Below are positions 36,232-45,353 of a stretch of 64,000 nt of DNA, piece after piece; position 1 is the stretch's first letter; each line of letters begins with the position of its first letter. The notes under the pieces were generated by a model that saw nothing but the letters and a program-made list of their open reading frames with translations, ran no database searches and was not told the DNA's origin. Origin of the DNA: Pseudomonas sp. TCU-HL1 (lineage in GTDB: Bacteria; Pseudomonadota; Gammaproteobacteria; Pseudomonadales; Pseudomonadaceae); contig NZ_CP015992.1 of NCBI RefSeq assembly GCF_001708505.1, positions 3,844,001 through 3,908,000 of the forward strand, read 5' to 3'. Position numbers and translations under genes: made by a program.

Positions 36232-36262
36232 TAAGATGGGGTTAGGTCCGGGAAAAAACAAG
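36232..36262 (-). promoter_or_regulatory. sigma-32 heat-shock promoter of lon
   Basis: On the minus strand CTTGTTT (36262-36256) and CCCCATCT (36241-36234) are 14 bp apart, matching the RpoH consensus CTTGAAA-N11-16-CCCCATNT, especially in the -10. The -10 ends about 58 bp before the lon ATG. Confidence 0.75.
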
Positions 36263-36280
36263 CTTTAAGGCAGTAAATGC

Positions 36281-36304
36281 AAAGGGGCCCGCAGGCCCCT
36301 TTGT
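36281..36304 (-). terminator. terminator of clpX
   Basis: Stem AAAGGGGCC / GGCCCCTTT with a 4-nt loop, 5 bp after the clpX stop; a T-rich stretch (TTTGCATTT) follows on the minus strand. Confidence 0.75.
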
Positions 36305-36308
36305 TTCA

Positions 36309-37589
36309 TCAAGCGTCAGGCGCCGCCTTGGCAGGCTGCTCGTTGTTCTCGTAGAGCAACAGAGGCTTGGACGATCCTTCGATGACACTTTCGTCGATGA
36401 CTACCTTGCTTACATCTGTTTGAGAGGGAATCTCATACATGGTGTCGAGCAGGATACCTTCGAGGATGGAGCGCAGGCCACGAGCACCGGTTTTGCGCTC
36501 CAGAGCCCGATGGGCAACGGCTTTCAGCGCATCCGGGCGGAACTCGAGGTCCACGCCTTCCATTTCGAAAAGCTTCGCGTACTGCTTGGTCAGCGCGTTC
36601 TTCGGCTCAGTGAGGATCTGCATCAGCGCAGCCTCATCCAGCTCGTCGAGGGTCGCGATGACCGGCAGACGCCCCACGAACTCAGGGATCAGGCCAAATT
36701 TCACCAGATCTTCGGGCTCCACTTCACGGAGGGCTTCGCCCACCTTCTTGCCCAGGTCCTTGCTACGAACCTCAGCATTGAAGCCGATGCCACCCCGGGT
36801 GGAACGGTTCTGGATCACTTTCTCCAGCCCCGCGAATGCACCACCGCAGATGAACAGGATGTTGCGGGTATCGACCTGCAGAAACTCCTGTTGCGGATGC
36901 TTGCGCCCGCCTTGCGGCGGTACCGAGGCAACGGTGCCCTCAATCAGTTTCAGCAGGGCTTGCTGCACGCCCTCGCCCGACACGTCCCGCGTGATGGACG
37001 GGTTGTCGGACTTGCGGGAAATCTTGTCGATCTCGTCAATGTAGACGATGCCCATCTGGGCCTTCTCGACATCGTAGTCGCACTTCTGCAGCAGCTTCTG
37101 GATGATGTTCTCGACGTCTTCACCCACATAGCCCGCCTCAGTGAGAGTCGTGGCATCGGCGATGGTGAAGGGAACATTGAGAAGACGAGCCAGGGTTTCA
37201 GCCAGCAGAGTCTTGCCCGAACCAGTGGGGCCGATCAGCAGGATGTTGCTCTTGCCCAGCTCGACGTCATCTTTCTTGTCGCGCTGGTTCAGGCGTTTGT
37301 AGTGGTTGTACACCGCTACCGCCAGCACTTTCTTCGCGCGCTCCTGACCAATAACGTACTGATCAAGGATGGTGCGAATTTCCTTGGGCGCAGGCAGTTT
37401 GTGCGCACTGCTCTCGGCCTGGGCTTCCTGCACCTCCTCGCGGATGATGTCGTTGCACAGGTCGACGCACTCGTCGCAGATAAAGACGGAGGGACCGGCA
37501 ATCAGTTTGCGCACTTCGTGCTGGCTTTTGCCGCAGAAGGAGCAATAAAGCAGCTTGCCGTTGTCCTCGCCGTTGCGGGTGTCAGTCAT
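36309..37589 (-). CDS. clpX: ClpXP protease ATPase subunit ClpX
   Basis: 426 residues, the same length as in P. aeruginosa. Unfolds substrates and feeds them to ClpP. N-terminal zinc-binding domain with CSFCGKS and CDECVDLC, AAA+ domain with Walker A GPTGSGKTLLAETLA and Walker B IVYIDEIDK, and the ClpP-contacting IGF loop (GGIGFNAEV). Start is the ATG giving MTDTRNGEDN; the extra 15 upstream codons are not conserved in the family. Downstream of clpP as in most proteobacteria. Confidence 0.97.
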   Translation of the reverse strand: MTDTRNGEDNGKLLYCSFCGKSQHEVRKLIAGPSVFICDECVDLCNDIIREEVQEAQAESSAHKLPAPKEIRTILDQYVIGQERAKKVLAVAVYNHYKRLNQRDKKDDVELGKSNILLIGPTGSGKTLLAETLARLLNVPFTIADATTLTEAGYVGEDVENIIQKLLQKCDYDVEKAQMGIVYIDEIDKISRKSDNPSITRDVSGEGVQQALLKLIEGTVASVPPQGGRKHPQQEFLQVDTRNILFICGGAFAGLEKVIQNRSTRGGIGFNAEVRSKDLGKKVGEALREVEPEDLVKFGLIPEFVGRLPVIATLDELDEAALMQILTEPKNALTKQYAKLFEMEGVDLEFRPDALKAVAHRALERKTGARGLRSILEGILLDTMYEIPSQTDVSKVVIDESVIEGSSKPLLLYENNEQPAKAAPDA

Positions 37590-37659
37590 TCGATCGATCC
37601 AATCGGGTAGGCTTGAAACACAAGATGAAGGCAAATGCGGGCATTTTCAACCCCGCGAA

Positions 37660-37683
37660 GCGGCCGGACTTTCTCCGGCCGCG
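37660..37683 (-). other. hairpin between clpP and clpX
   Basis: Stem CGGCCGGA / TCCGGCCG with a 5-nt loop, 16 bp past the clpP stop and 71 bp before the clpX start. It lacks a T-tract, so partial termination or mRNA processing within the clpP-clpX operon is more likely than a full stop. Confidence 0.5.
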
Positions 37684-37698
37684 GTCCTGCGGATGGTC

Positions 37699-38340
37699 TT
37701 AGCCCACGAGCTGGCGCTTGCTAAGCACCTGGTCGATCAGGCGATATTTGACCGCTTCGTCGCCGCTCATGAAGTTGTCACGATCGGTGTCGCGCGCAAT
37801 CACATCAATCGGCTGGCCGGTGTGGTCGGCCAGGATCTTGTTCAGGCGCTCGCGAATGGTGAGGATTTCACGGGCATGGATTTCGATATCCGATGCCTGC
37901 CCCTGGAAACCACCCAGCGGCTGGTGAATCATCATGCGCGAGTGCGGCAGGCAGAATCGCTTGCCAGCAGCGCCACCAGCAAGCAGCAAGGCACCCATGC
38001 TGCAGGCCTGGCCAATGCAGAGCGTCGATACGTCGGGCTTGATGAACTGCATGGTGTCATAGATCGACATGCCCGCAGTGACCGAACCACCTGGGGAGTT
38101 GATGTAGAGCTGGATGTCCTTGTCGGGGTTCTCGGCCTCGAGGAACAGAAGCTGCGCCACCACCAGGTTCGCCATGTAGTCTTCTACCGGCCCCACCAGG
38201 AAGATCACGCGCTCCTTCAACAGGCGCGAGTAGATATCGTAAGCACGCTCGCCACGGGCGGACTGCTCGATCACCATCGGCACCAGACCGCCAGCGGCTT
38301 GGATGTCAGGCATTTGCTGCATAAAAGAATTGCGGGACAT
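37699..38340 (-). CDS. clpP: ATP-dependent Clp protease proteolytic subunit
   Basis: 213 residues forming the tetradecameric serine protease chamber. The catalytic triad is visible: Ser in GQACSMGALLL, His in LPHSRMMIHQPLGG, and Asp in the following handle region near RDTDRDNFMS. The N-terminal propeptide region ends around AAGGLVPMVIEQ. Start ATG at 38340. Between tig and clpX. Confidence 0.97.
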   Translation of the reverse strand: MSRNSFMQQMPDIQAAGGLVPMVIEQSARGERAYDIYSRLLKERVIFLVGPVEDYMANLVVAQLLFLEAENPDKDIQLYINSPGGSVTAGMSIYDTMQFIKPDVSTLCIGQACSMGALLLAGGAAGKRFCLPHSRMMIHQPLGGFQGQASDIEIHAREILTIRERLNKILADHTGQPIDVIARDTDRDNFMSGDEAVKYRLIDQVLSKRQLVG

Positions 38341-38383
38341 GTCCTGCGATCACTCCCTAATTAGATAGTCATGTCTCAAAGAC

Positions 38384-38411
38384 GCATAAGCCAGCTCGGA
38401 GGCTGGCTTAT
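38384..38411 (-). terminator. hairpin after tig
   Basis: Long stem CATAAGCCAG / CTGGCTTATG, 25 bp after the tig stop and about 40 bp before the clpP start. The trailing minus-strand sequence is only moderately T-rich, so termination may be partial. Confidence 0.55.
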
Positions 38412-38436
38412 GGTGTACTCGGAGGAGGTGTAGAAA

Positions 38437-39747
38437 TCAGTCGGCTTTCGGAGCGTCTGCCGGCTTGACTGCCTCTTCGTAGGAAACCGCTTTATCGGTT
38501 ACGTTGGCCTTCTGCAGGACAGTATCTACAACTTGCTCTTCCAGCACAACAGAACGAACTTCGTTCATCTGCTGGTCGTTCTTGTAGTACCAGGCCACGA
38601 CTTGCTCGGGCTCCTGATAAGCGGAGGCCATCTCTTCAATCAGCTCGCGCACGCGGGCTTCGTCAGGCTTGAGTTCGAACTGCTTGACGACCTCAGCGAC
38701 GATCAGACCCAGGACCACACGACGCTTGGCTTGTTCTTCGAACAGCTCGGCCGGCAGTTGGTCAGGGTTGATGTTGCCGCCGAACTGCTGAACAGCTTGC
38801 ACGCGCAGGCGGTTCACTTCGTTGCCGATCAGGGCCTTCGGCACTTCAACCGGGTTGGCAGCCAGCAGGCCGTCCATTACCTGGTTCTTCACCTTGGACT
38901 TGGTGGCCTGGCGCAGTTCACGCTCCATGTTCTTGCGAACTTCGGCGCGGAAACCTTCGAGACCGCCCTCCTTGATACCGAACAGGGAGAAGAACTCATC
39001 GTTCAGTTCCGGCAGTTGCGGAGCGGAAACGCTGTTGACGGTCACGGTAAACTCGGCGGTCTTACCAGCCAGGTCCAGGTTCTGGTAATCAGCCGGGAAA
39101 GTCGGGTTGATCACACGCTCCTCACCGGCCTTGACGCCAACCAGCGCCTCTTCGAAGCCTGGGATCATGCGGCCGGAGCCCAGCACCAGCGGAGTGCCCT
39201 TGGCGGAACCACCAGCAAAGGCTTCGCCGTCGATCTTGCCAACGAAATCGATGTTCAGCTGGTCGCCGTTCTCGGCTGCACGCGCGACGGCCTCGAAGCG
39301 GGTGTTCTGCTTGCGCAGGATGTCCAGCATGTTGTCAACGTCAGCGTCACCCACTTCGGCCTGCAGGCGCTCGATGGCGATGCCGTCGAAGCCAGCCACC
39401 TGGAACTCGGGGAACACTTCGAAAGTGGCGATGTATTCCAGATCCTTGCCCTTCTCGAACACTTTCGGCTCGACGGCCGGCGTGCCAGCAGGGTTCAGCT
39501 TCTGCTCGACAACGGCCTCATAGAAGGAAGACTGGATCAGGTCGCCCAGAACTTCCTGACGAGCGGAGTCTTCGAAGCGCTGACGAATGACGCTCATCGG
39601 AACCTTGCCCGGACGGAAGCCGGCAACCTTGGCGCGGCGGGCAGTCTGCTGCAGGCGCTTGGTCACTTCGTTCTCGACGCGCTCGGCCGGCACGCCGATG
39701 GTCATGCGGCGCTCAAGAGCGGAGGTGCTTTCTACAGAAACTTGCAT
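38437..39747 (-). CDS. tig: trigger factor (ribosome-associated chaperone)
   Basis: 436 residues. The ribosome-docking signature GFRPGKVPMSVI lies near residue 43 in the N-terminal domain; the FKBP-type isomerase domain spans about 150-245 (GDQLNIDFVGKIDGEAFAGG), followed by the helical chaperone domain. Start is the ATG giving MQVSVESTSA with AGGAT upstream; eight additional upstream codons are not conserved. Confidence 0.97.
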   Translation of the reverse strand: MQVSVESTSALERRMTIGVPAERVENEVTKRLQQTARRAKVAGFRPGKVPMSVIRQRFEDSARQEVLGDLIQSSFYEAVVEQKLNPAGTPAVEPKVFEKGKDLEYIATFEVFPEFQVAGFDGIAIERLQAEVGDADVDNMLDILRKQNTRFEAVARAAENGDQLNIDFVGKIDGEAFAGGSAKGTPLVLGSGRMIPGFEEALVGVKAGEERVINPTFPADYQNLDLAGKTAEFTVTVNSVSAPQLPELNDEFFSLFGIKEGGLEGFRAEVRKNMERELRQATKSKVKNQVMDGLLAANPVEVPKALIGNEVNRLRVQAVQQFGGNINPDQLPAELFEEQAKRRVVLGLIVAEVVKQFELKPDEARVRELIEEMASAYQEPEQVVAWYYKNDQQMNEVRSVVLEEQVVDTVLQKANVTDKAVSYEEAVKPADAPKAD

Positions 39748-39950
39748 GGATAATCCTCGTTGCACAGACATAAGCCGGGCGTTCCGGCCCCAGAATCAAG
39801 GGCATGCATTCTAGTGGGTCGATTTACAGAAGTCACCCGCCAGAAACAGCCAGCAAATCGAAGGGATAGAAGAAAGGGAAATCAGGATGTGTCAGGCGGC
39901 AGGCAACGGCCCGAATCCCCCGCGCCGCAGCCTCTCACCAAGCCGGAAAT

Positions 39951-39980
39951 GAAAACGCCGGGCAACAAGCCCGGCGCTTT
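39951..39980 (-). terminator. terminator of the tRNA cluster
   Basis: Stem AACGCCGGGC / GCCCGGCGCT followed on the minus strand by TTTTCATTT. Lies 9 bp past the last tRNA-His CCA. No gene is evident in the 240 bp between tig and this tRNA. Confidence 0.8.
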
Positions 39981-39988
39981 CATGAATA

Positions 39989-40065
39989 TGGGGTGGACGA
40001 TGGGAATCGAACCCACGACACCAGGAGCCACAATCCTGTGCTCTACCAACTGAGCTACGCCCACC
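39989..40065 (-). tRNA. tRNA-His (GTG), copy 1
   Basis: 77 nt with encoded CCA. Anticodon loop TTGTGGC gives GTG; the extra 5' G (G-1) opposite C73 is the histidine identity element. T-loop GGTTCGATTCC is normal. Body identical to the second copy. Confidence 0.96.
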
Positions 40066-40180
40066 ATATTACGCATTTGCCGACTTTCATCGGCAGCGGA
40101 AGCCACTGGGGCCACCACGTTACAACCAGAGTCGCCAAGAACCCGCGGAACATCCACTATTCAGCACGACTCGAACATCA

Positions 40181-40265
40181 TGGTGCGGACGGAGAGACTC
40201 GAACTCTCACGCCTTGCGGCGCTGGAACCTAAATCCAGTGTGTCTACCAATTCCACCACGTCCGC
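40181..40265 (-). tRNA. tRNA-Leu (TAG)
   Basis: 85 nt with encoded CCA and a long variable arm (GCGCCGCAAGGCGT), typical of class II tRNAs. Anticodon stem-loop CTGGATTTAGGTTCCAG gives TAG, leucine. Confidence 0.95.
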
Positions 40266-40283
40266 GAGAGGCAGCGCTTGAAA

Positions 40284-40313
40284 CGAAAACGCCAGGCACT
40301 CGGCCTGGCGCTC
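40284..40313 (-). terminator. terminator-like hairpin between tRNA-His copy 2 and tRNA-Leu
   Basis: Stem GCGCCAGG / CCTGGCGT with TTTTCGTTT after it on the minus strand, very like the hairpin after copy 1. The tRNA-His plus hairpin unit therefore occurs twice. It may be a processing site rather than a stop, since tRNA-Leu lies beyond it. Confidence 0.6.
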
Positions 40314-40322
40314 TCTCGAATA

Positions 40323-40399
40323 TGGGGTGGACGATGGGAATCGAACCCACGACACCAGGAGCCACAATCCTGTGCTCTACCAACTGAGCTACGCCCACC
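40323..40399 (-). tRNA. tRNA-His (GTG), copy 2
   Basis: 77 nt, same sequence as copy 1 including G-1, anticodon GTG and CCA. The immediate flanks (ATATGGGG side and CATATTACGCAT side) are also shared with copy 1, showing a local duplication. Confidence 0.96.
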
Positions 40400-40432
40400 A
40401 TATTACGCATTGCTTGCGCCAAATGTGCCAAA

Positions 40433-40509
40433 TGGCACGCCCGGCAGGACTCGAACCTGCGACCATCCGCTTAGAAGGCGGATGCTCTATCCAGCTGAGC
40501 TACGGGCGC
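40433..40509 (-). tRNA. tRNA-Arg (TCT)
   Basis: 77 nt with CCA. Anticodon loop CTTCTAA gives TCT, arginine AGA. First tRNA of the cluster in the direction of transcription. Confidence 0.95.
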
Positions 40510-40614
40510 TTATATCTGCGAGCAGACTATAAAGCTTTGGCCTGGACTGGATCACCTGGATCCACCCCTGCCATCTTACCCAGCGACAGGCTGTGCTCGA
40601 CAAGCGGGGCGCAT

Positions 40615-40641
40615 GTTATAGCCAGCCCCACCCCTCGTCAA
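40615..40641 (-). promoter_or_regulatory. promoter of the tRNA cluster
   Basis: On the minus strand TTGACG (40641-40636), a 15-bp spacer, and TATAAC (40620-40615), followed by a GC-rich discriminator typical of stable-RNA promoters. About 106 bp upstream of tRNA-Arg. The spacer is shorter than ideal. The remaining sequence up to folD (40642-40772) shows nothing definite. Confidence 0.6.
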
Positions 40642-40772
40642 CAGGAAAATTGAAAAAAATCAGAAAGATAAAGGAGTTACGGGAAAATGCTGACCAGCCG
40701 CCTTTGCCCGACCGCCCCTCCATGCGAGAATACGCGCCCTTTTTAGCCCTTCCCGATGGTTAATCTAGCGTC

Positions 40773-41627
40773 ATGACCGCACAACTGATCGACGGCAAAA
40801 CGATCGCCGCCCGCCTCCGCCAACAGATAGCCCAACGTGTCGCCGAGCGGCGCCAGCAAGGGCTGCGAGTCCCCGGCCTCGCGGTTATCCTGGTCGGCAG
40901 CGATCCCGCCTCCCAGGTCTACGTCGCGCACAAGCGCAAGGACTGCGAGGAAGTCGGCTTCTTGTCCCAGGCTCATGACCTGCCCGCCAGCACCAGCCAG
41001 GCTGAGCTGCTGGCATTGATCGACCGCCTTAATGAAGACCCCGCCATCGATGGCATCCTGGTCCAACTGCCGCTGCCGGATCACCTCGATGCGTCGCAAC
41101 TCCTGGAGCGCATCCACCCCGACAAGGACGTGGACGGTTTCCATCCTTATAACGTTGGCCGCCTGGCCCAGCGCATCCCCCTGCTTCGCCCCTGCACGCC
41201 CAAGGGCATCATGGCCCTACTGGAAAGCACTGGCGCAGATCTCTACGGAATGAATGCCGTTATAGTCGGCGCATCCAACATCGTCGGCCGCCCCATGGCG
41301 CTGGAGCTGCTGTTGGCCGGTTGCACCGTGACCGTCACCCATCGATTCACCAGGGATCTGGCTGGCCACGTCGGCAATGCCGACCTGGTAGTGGTCGCCG
41401 CCGGCAAGCCGGGCCTGGTGAAGGGCGAATGGATCAAGCCCGGCGCGATCGTCATTGATGTCGGCATCAACCGCCAGAACGACGGCAAGCTGGTAGGCGA
41501 CGTGGAGTATGACGTGGCCGCGCAACGCGCCAGCTGGATCACCCCGGTACCCGGCGGCGTAGGCCCAATGACACGAGCCTGCCTGCTGGAAAACACGCTG
41601 TACGCCGCGGAAACGCTTCACGCTTGA
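40773..41627 (+). CDS. folD: bifunctional methylenetetrahydrofolate dehydrogenase / cyclohydrolase
   Basis: 284 residues of one-carbon metabolism interconverting 5,10-methylene-, methenyl- and 10-formyl-tetrahydrofolate with NADP. Catalytic Lys in YVAHKRKDCEEVG, GILVQLPLPDH signature, NADP site VGASNIVGRPMALELL and PVPGGVGPMTRACLLENT. Start ATG at 40773 gives the normal family N-terminus; the upstream ribosome-binding site is poor. Confidence 0.96.
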   Translation: MTAQLIDGKTIAARLRQQIAQRVAERRQQGLRVPGLAVILVGSDPASQVYVAHKRKDCEEVGFLSQAHDLPASTSQAELLALIDRLNEDPAIDGILVQLPLPDHLDASQLLERIHPDKDVDGFHPYNVGRLAQRIPLLRPCTPKGIMALLESTGADLYGMNAVIVGASNIVGRPMALELLLAGCTVTVTHRFTRDLAGHVGNADLVVVAAGKPGLVKGEWIKPGAIVIDVGINRQNDGKLVGDVEYDVAAQRASWITPVPGGVGPMTRACLLENTLYAAETLHA

Positions 41628-41640
41628 GGCGACGAAAATA

Positions 41641-41667
41641 AAAAAGGCCGCATCTAGCGGCCTTTTT
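41641..41667. terminator. bidirectional terminator between folD and cysS
   Basis: AAAAAGGCCGC / GCGGCCTTTTT with loop ATCTA; A-run on one side and T-run on the other serve both converging genes. Confidence 0.9.
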
Positions 41668-41683
41668 CATTGGACAATCCGAC

Positions 41684-43069
41684 TCAGTCAGCCAGACGCC
41701 AGGTGGTACCACCCTTACCGTCTTCCAGCACAACGCCCATGGTGCCTAACTGGTCACGAATGCGATCGGATTCGGCCCAATTCTTATCCGCACGCGCCTG
41801 CAGGCGCGCCTGGATCAGCGCCTCGACCTCTGCTGCATCGATCTTGCCCTCGGCACCCGCGCGCAGGAACGCGTCAGGCTCCAGTTGCAGTACGCCAAGC
41901 AGGCCGGCCAGCACCTTGAGCTGCGCCGCCAGGGCAGCGGCGGCCGGCAGGTCGCCATCACGCAGACGGTTCACTTCGCGCACCATCTCGAAGAGCACGG
42001 CGCAGGCTTCCGGACTGTTGAAGTCGTCATCCATGGCTGCCGCGAAGCGCTCGACGAACTCATCGCCCCCCGCCGGAACAGCGTCGGGCAGGCCACGCAG
42101 GGCGTGGTAGAAACGTTCCAGAGCGCCCTTGGCTTCCTTGAGGCTTTCTTCGGAATAGTTGATCGGGCTTCGGTAGTGGCTGGATACCAACAGGTAGCGC
42201 ACCACTTCCGGGTGATACTTTTCCAGCACCTCACGAATAGTGAAGAAGTTACCCAGGGACTTGGACATCTTCTCGCCATCCACGCGCACTGCGCCGGCAT
42301 GCATCCAGGCATTGGCGTAGAGCTTGCCGGTGGCCGCCTCGCTCTGGGCGATCTCGTTTTCGTGGTGCGGGAAGACCAGGTCCGGACCGCCGCCGTGAAT
42401 GTCGAAGGTCTCACCCAGGCAGCAGGTGGACATCACCGAGCATTCGATGTGCCAGCCCGGACGGCCAGCACCCCAGGGGGACTCCCAGCTCGGCTCGCCC
42501 GGCTTGGCCCCCTTCCAGAGCACGAAGTCCAGCGGGTCTTCCTTGATTTCATCCACTTCGATGCGCGCGCCGATCTTCAGCTCGTCAATCTTGCGCCGCG
42601 ATAGCTTGCCGTAACCTTCGAACTTGCCGACGCGGTAGTACACGTCGCCGTTGCCCGGAGCGTAGGCGAACCCCTTGTCGATCAGGGTCTGGATCATCTC
42701 GTGCATGCCGGCGATGTGGCCCGTGGCACGCGGTTCGATGTCAGGACGCAGCACGGAGAGGCGCGCCTCATCCTCGTGCATCGCCGCGATCATGCGCTCC
42801 ACCAGCGCCTCGAACGGCTCGCCGTTCTCATTGGCACGACGAATGATCTTGTCGTCGATGTCAGTGATGTTGCGCACATAGGTGAGGTCGTAATCACGGT
42901 GGCGCAACCAGCGCGCCACCACGTCGAAAGCCACCATCACACGGGCATGGCCAATGTGGCAGAAGTCATAGACGGTCATGCCACAGACGTACATGCGCAC
43001 CTGATTGCCGACCAGCGGCTTCAGCGGCTCCTTGATCTTGCTGAGGGTGTTGTAGATCGACAGCGTCAT
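41684..43069 (-). CDS. cysS: cysteinyl-tRNA synthetase
   Basis: 461 residues, class I aminoacyl-tRNA synthetase. Zinc ligands begin at Cys in YVCGMTVYD; the HIGH motif reads HIGHARVM and KMSKS reads EKMSKSLGN; GxHIECSxM (GWHIECSVM) is also a CysS marker. The ATG overlaps the glnS stop by 1 bp (a second ATG one codon earlier is possible), so translation is probably coupled. Confidence 0.96.
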   Translation of the reverse strand: MTLSIYNTLSKIKEPLKPLVGNQVRMYVCGMTVYDFCHIGHARVMVAFDVVARWLRHRDYDLTYVRNITDIDDKIIRRANENGEPFEALVERMIAAMHEDEARLSVLRPDIEPRATGHIAGMHEMIQTLIDKGFAYAPGNGDVYYRVGKFEGYGKLSRRKIDELKIGARIEVDEIKEDPLDFVLWKGAKPGEPSWESPWGAGRPGWHIECSVMSTCCLGETFDIHGGGPDLVFPHHENEIAQSEAATGKLYANAWMHAGAVRVDGEKMSKSLGNFFTIREVLEKYHPEVVRYLLVSSHYRSPINYSEESLKEAKGALERFYHALRGLPDAVPAGGDEFVERFAAAMDDDFNSPEACAVLFEMVREVNRLRDGDLPAAAALAAQLKVLAGLLGVLQLEPDAFLRAGAEGKIDAAEVEALIQARLQARADKNWAESDRIRDQLGTMGVVLEDGKGGTTWRLAD

Positions 43070-44736
43070 CATTGGCCCCAGGAATCGCGCAGGGTCACGG
43101 TGCGGTTGAACACCGGCTTGCCTGGCTGGGTCTCTTTCAGGTCGGCAACGAAGTAACCCTCGCGCTCGAACTGGAAGCGATCTTCGGGCCGCGCCTGGGC
43201 CAGCGACGGTTCGGCACGGCAACCGCTCAGCACCTGCAGGGAGCCCGGATTGATGTTATCGAGGAAGCTACCACCCTCCTCCGACTTTTCAGGATTCGGC
43301 GAGCGGAACAGACGATCATACAGGCGGACTTCGCACTCCACGCTACCTTCCGCCGGGACCCAATGGATCACGCCCTTGACCTTGCGGCCCTCAGGGTTCT
43401 TGCCCAAGGTATCCGGGTCGTAGCTGCAGCGCAGTTCAACGATGTCGCCATCGGCATCCTTGATCGCTTCATCGGCACGGATCACGTAGCTACCGCGCAG
43501 ACGCACTTCGCCGCCGGGGATCAGGCGCTTGAAACCAGCCGGCGGTACTTCCTCGAAGTCGCCGGCATCGATGTACAGCTCGCGAGCGAACGGCAGGACG
43601 CGCACACCCATGTCTTCCTTCGGATGGCGCGGCAGCTCCAGGTTTTCCACCTGACCTTCCGGGTAGTTGGTGATCACCACCTTCAGCGGCTTGAGCACGC
43701 ACATGGCGCGCGGCGCGGTGGCGTCCAGATGATCGCGGATGCTGAACTCGAGCATGCCGATATCGACCACACCGCTGGCGCGGTTCACGCCGATCATCTC
43801 GCAGAAGTTGCGGATGGATTCCGGGGTATAGCCGCGACGACGATAACCGGACAGGGTCGACATGCGTGGGTCATCCCAACCACTCACATGACCTTCATCC
43901 ACCAGTTGCTTGAGCTTGCGCTTGCTGGTGATGGTGTAGTTCAGGTTCAGGCGCGAGAACTCATACTGGCGCGGCTGTGCCGAAACGGGGAGGTTTTCTA
44001 GGAACCATTCGTAAAGCGGGCGATGGTCCTCGAACTCCAGGGTGCAGATGGAGTGGGTAATGCCCTCGATGGCGTCCGACTGACCGTGGGTGAAGTCATA
44101 ACTCGGGTAGATGCACCACTTGTCGCCCGTCTGGTGGTGATGGGCGTGGCGAATGCGATAGAGAATCGGGTCGCGCAGGTTCATGTTCGGCGAAGTCATG
44201 TCGATCTTCGCGCGCAGGGAACGGGTGCCGTCCGGGAATTCGCCAGCCTTCATACGGGCAAACAAGTCCAGGTTCTCGTCCACGGAGCGGTCACGGAACG
44301 GACTGTTCTTGCCCGGCTCTGTGAGGGTGCCGCGGTACGCACGCATGTCGTGCGGAGACAGGTCGCAGACGAAGGCCTTGCCGGCCTTGATCAGCTCGAC
44401 AGCCCAGTCATGCAACTGGTCGAAATAGTTGGAGGCGTAGCGCACCTCGCCGGCCCACTGGAAGCCCAGCCACTTCACATCGCTCTCGATGGCGTCGATG
44501 TACTCCTGATCTTCCTTCGCCGGGTTGGTGTCGTCGAAGCGCAGATGGCAGTCACCGCCGAACTCCCTGGCCAGGCCGAAGTTCAGGCAGATCGACTTCG
44601 CGTGACCGATGTGCAGATAGCCGTTGGGCTCCGGCGGGAAACGGGTGACGATCTTGGTGTGCTTGCCGGCGTCCAGGTCCGCCTGGACGATCTGGCGCAG
44701 GAAGTTGGAAGCGGCGGGAGTCTCTGGCTTGCTCAT
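43069..44736 (-). CDS. glnS: glutaminyl-tRNA synthetase
   Basis: 555 residues, class I. HIGH motif appears as HIGHAKSICLNFGLA near residue 42; the KMSKS equivalent lies around ITSKRKLKQLV; the C-terminal anticodon-binding beta-barrels follow. Start ATG with AGGACC upstream. Forms an operon with cysS and diverges from ppiB, 122 bp apart. Confidence 0.97.
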   Translation of the reverse strand: MSKPETPAASNFLRQIVQADLDAGKHTKIVTRFPPEPNGYLHIGHAKSICLNFGLAREFGGDCHLRFDDTNPAKEDQEYIDAIESDVKWLGFQWAGEVRYASNYFDQLHDWAVELIKAGKAFVCDLSPHDMRAYRGTLTEPGKNSPFRDRSVDENLDLFARMKAGEFPDGTRSLRAKIDMTSPNMNLRDPILYRIRHAHHHQTGDKWCIYPSYDFTHGQSDAIEGITHSICTLEFEDHRPLYEWFLENLPVSAQPRQYEFSRLNLNYTITSKRKLKQLVDEGHVSGWDDPRMSTLSGYRRRGYTPESIRNFCEMIGVNRASGVVDIGMLEFSIRDHLDATAPRAMCVLKPLKVVITNYPEGQVENLELPRHPKEDMGVRVLPFARELYIDAGDFEEVPPAGFKRLIPGGEVRLRGSYVIRADEAIKDADGDIVELRCSYDPDTLGKNPEGRKVKGVIHWVPAEGSVECEVRLYDRLFRSPNPEKSEEGGSFLDNINPGSLQVLSGCRAEPSLAQARPEDRFQFEREGYFVADLKETQPGKPVFNRTVTLRDSWGQ

Positions 44737-44858
44737 GGGGTCCTTAAGTCTAGCTGGTGCACGGCTCAGGGTAGGCCGGCCAAATCAAAGCGCTTATCAT
44801 AGCCGAAGCTGTCAATCCCCTGACAGGCCTTGGATTTCTCGATAGAGCGAATAGCCCA

Positions 44859-45353
44859 ATGATCAAGCTGCATACCAACCATGGCGTCATCACCCTGCAA
44901 CTCTTCGAAGACAAAGCCCCGGAATCCGCGGCCAACTTCAAGGAGTACGTGAAGGCCGGCCATTACGACGGCACCATCTTCCACCGCGTGATCGGCAACT
45001 TCATGATCCAGGGCGGCGGTTTCGAGCCGGGCATGAAGCAGAAGTCCACCCGCGCCCCGATCAAGAACGAGGCGAACAACGGCCTGTCCAACAAGGTCGG
45101 CACCGTCGCCATGGCCCGCACCATGGAACCGCACTCGGCGTCCGCGCAGTTCTTCATCAACGTCGCTGACAACACCTTCCTGAACCACAGCGCGCCCACC
45201 GTCCAGGGCTGGGGCTACGCGGTATTCGGAGAAGTGGTCGAAGGCATGGACGTGGTCAACAAGATCAAAGGCGTGGCCACCACCATGAAATCCGGCCACC
45301 AGGACGTTCCGGTCGATGACGTGATCATCGAGAAGGCCGAGATCGCCGAGTGA
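44859..45353 (+). CDS. ppiB: cytoplasmic cyclophilin-type peptidyl-prolyl isomerase
   Basis: 164 residues without signal peptide. Cyclophilin core: YDGTIFHRVIGNFMIQGGGFEPG and SAQFFINVADNTFLN, with the catalytic Arg in FHRV. Overlaps lpxH by 4 bp, so co-translated with it. Confidence 0.96.
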   Translation: MIKLHTNHGVITLQLFEDKAPESAANFKEYVKAGHYDGTIFHRVIGNFMIQGGGFEPGMKQKSTRAPIKNEANNGLSNKVGTVAMARTMEPHSASAQFFINVADNTFLNHSAPTVQGWGYAVFGEVVEGMDVVNKIKGVATTMKSGHQDVPVDDVIIEKAEIAE

